64,000 nt of DNA from Metabacillus schmidteae. GTDB taxonomy: Bacteria; Bacillota; Bacilli; Bacillales; Bacillaceae. The notes beneath the pieces are model-generated. The model made no database searches. It was not told where the DNA came from and saw only the letters and a program-made list of their open reading frames with translations. The stretch is from the NCBI RefSeq assembly GCF_903166545.1, contig NZ_CAESCH010000001.1, positions 186,001 to 250,000 of the forward strand, in the 5' to 3' direction. The translations under genes were made by a program, and so were the position numbers. Positions 63,198 to 64,000 of this stretch are shown here, piece after piece (the stretch's first letter is position 1; each line of letters begins with the position of its first letter).

Positions 63198-63949
63198 CTT
63201 GTAAATCTACTCCTTTCCTTTTTAAGTAAGCATTTAAGGCACTCGCAATCCATTCCTCCTCTTCAGCTGAAAAAGGGGAATGGAATAGCCATACATCATC
63301 CTCTACTTCTTTTTCAGAAATTTCCTGAACAAACGCAAGATCATCACCTGTTAACTCTTTTACAAGTGCCATCATTTCACCAATGAGATCTTGAACACGC
63401 TGATCATCCGGATCAAGGTTACGTAGTTTTTTTAAATCCATTGAAATTTCCACCCATTTTTTCTCTACTTCCAACTGCTTACTTTCGGAAACATCGTATA
63501 TAGTTTCAATCAGATCGCCATCTATATAATTCTTTAACCACTCTTTTTGTTCGTGTTCCATTTGAATCGTACTAATAAGGGAAATAAAGATAGACGGCTC
63601 AATTTCCTTACGATCTTCTATTATATGAAGGGCATGATCTAAAGCTTTAATCACATTTTCAATTTGTTTTTTCTTTTGAACCATTTTACTTTTCTGAAAG
63701 AAAAGAGTCTCCTTTAAATCCCAAGTTTCTTCTTGAAAAAACTCCTTAATTTGCTCAAGTGAATATCCTAAAAATTTTAATGTAAGAATTTTTTGTAATG
63801 TAATAAGATCACTATTGGTGTAATAACGCCGGCCTTTATCTGTCACATATGAAGGTTTTAATAAATTTAATTCATCATAATAATGCAACGTTCGAATGGT
63901 TGTTGCTGTCTTCTTGGAAAATTCACCAATTGAATAACTCTCCCCCATG
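63169..63949 (-). CDS. MerR-family regulator of the exporter
   Basis: A 259-aa regulator. The N-terminal MerR winged helix (YSIGEFSKKTATTIRTLHYYDELNLLKP, residues about 5-32, then GRRYYTNSDLITLQKI) is followed by a long coiled-coil dimerisation helix (about 78-110) and a helical C-terminal domain of about 140 residues. That domain, with WLFHSPFSAEEEEWIASALNAYL, resembles TipAS-like ligand-binding domains. It probably senses an antibiotic and activates the downstream exporter. The start at ATG 63949 is chosen because GGAGGG is seven bases upstream. The promoter lies partly beyond the right edge. Confidence 0.88.
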
Positions 63950-64000
63950 TAGGATCCCTCCATTTAAGTTTCTATTATTATCTTAAAACCTAACGTTACG

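Noticed and set aside
61410..63949. The BmrA-like exporter and MerR regulator as part of the TOMM cluster
   Set aside because: They are on the opposite strand, separated by the operon terminator, and form a self-contained drug-response pair; the cluster already has its own exporter.
1..64000. tRNA or rRNA genes, transposases and prophage genes
   Set aside because: I scanned for characteristic rRNA segments, TTCGA-type tRNA arms with CCA ends and integrase or transposase motifs and saw none that held up.

Overview
The window looks like chromosomal DNA of a low-GC Bacillaceae bacterium (Bacillus/Metabacillus type). Shine-Dalgarno sequences are strong AGGAGG types, TTG and GTG starts are frequent, and many loci have clear B. 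subtilis counterparts: gntRKPZ, ahpCF, ldh, mqo, tcyP, ydbST, aprX, ycgT and a Bce-type module. Recognisable Fur, PerR, Rex, GntR and CcpA sites sit where B. subtilis would place them. I cannot name the species. No rRNA, tRNA, CRISPR array or transposase gene was seen.

Positions 1-11 kb: the start of a BmrC-like drug exporter behind a leader-peptide attenuator; a ParM/ParR-like actin segregation cassette with centromere-like repeats; a short-chain dehydrogenase; a Fur-linked ferredoxin-NADP reductase; a Fur-controlled Fe-siderophore uptake operon (ATPase, binding lipoprotein, two permeases); an AprX-like protease; and a Dabb protein.

Positions 11-34 kb: an array of 52-bp hairpin repeats; a BceRSAB-like antimicrobial peptide sensing and resistance module; a CcpA-linked GH43 glycosidase; and a two-component system flanked by a beta-helix surface lipoprotein on one side and a VTC-domain/DUF4956 pair on the other. 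Both targets carry the same promoter-operator arrangement. Then come a 5'-nucleotidase family enzyme, ydbST, glycerate kinase with a GntP-type permease, a PLD-like membrane protein, a parS-like site, a NERD protein and a second, larger 52-bp hairpin array.

Positions 34-53 kb: a coiled-coil protein, PerR-boxed ahpCF, the gluconate operon gntRKPZ with its operator, mqo, a membrane diguanylate cyclase, two small membrane proteins, tcyP, a Gfo/Idh oxidoreductase, ldh with two Rex sites, and an amino-acid permease behind a glycine riboswitch.

Positions 53-64 kb hold the most notable locus. It is a compact streptolysin S-like TOMM (thiazole/oxazole-modified peptide) cluster: a TPR-type XRE regulator; an unknown 167-aa protein; an E1-like cyclodehydratase partner; a divergent and a canonical SagB-like dehydrogenase; a CAAX protease; an ABC exporter pair; a YcaO cyclodehydratase; and, last, an unannotated 37-aa precursor with a Cys/Trp core (WCCSCCCWCW). 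Together these genes would make, mature, export and resist an azole-modified toxin. A MerR regulator and a BmrA-like exporter follow on the opposite strand.
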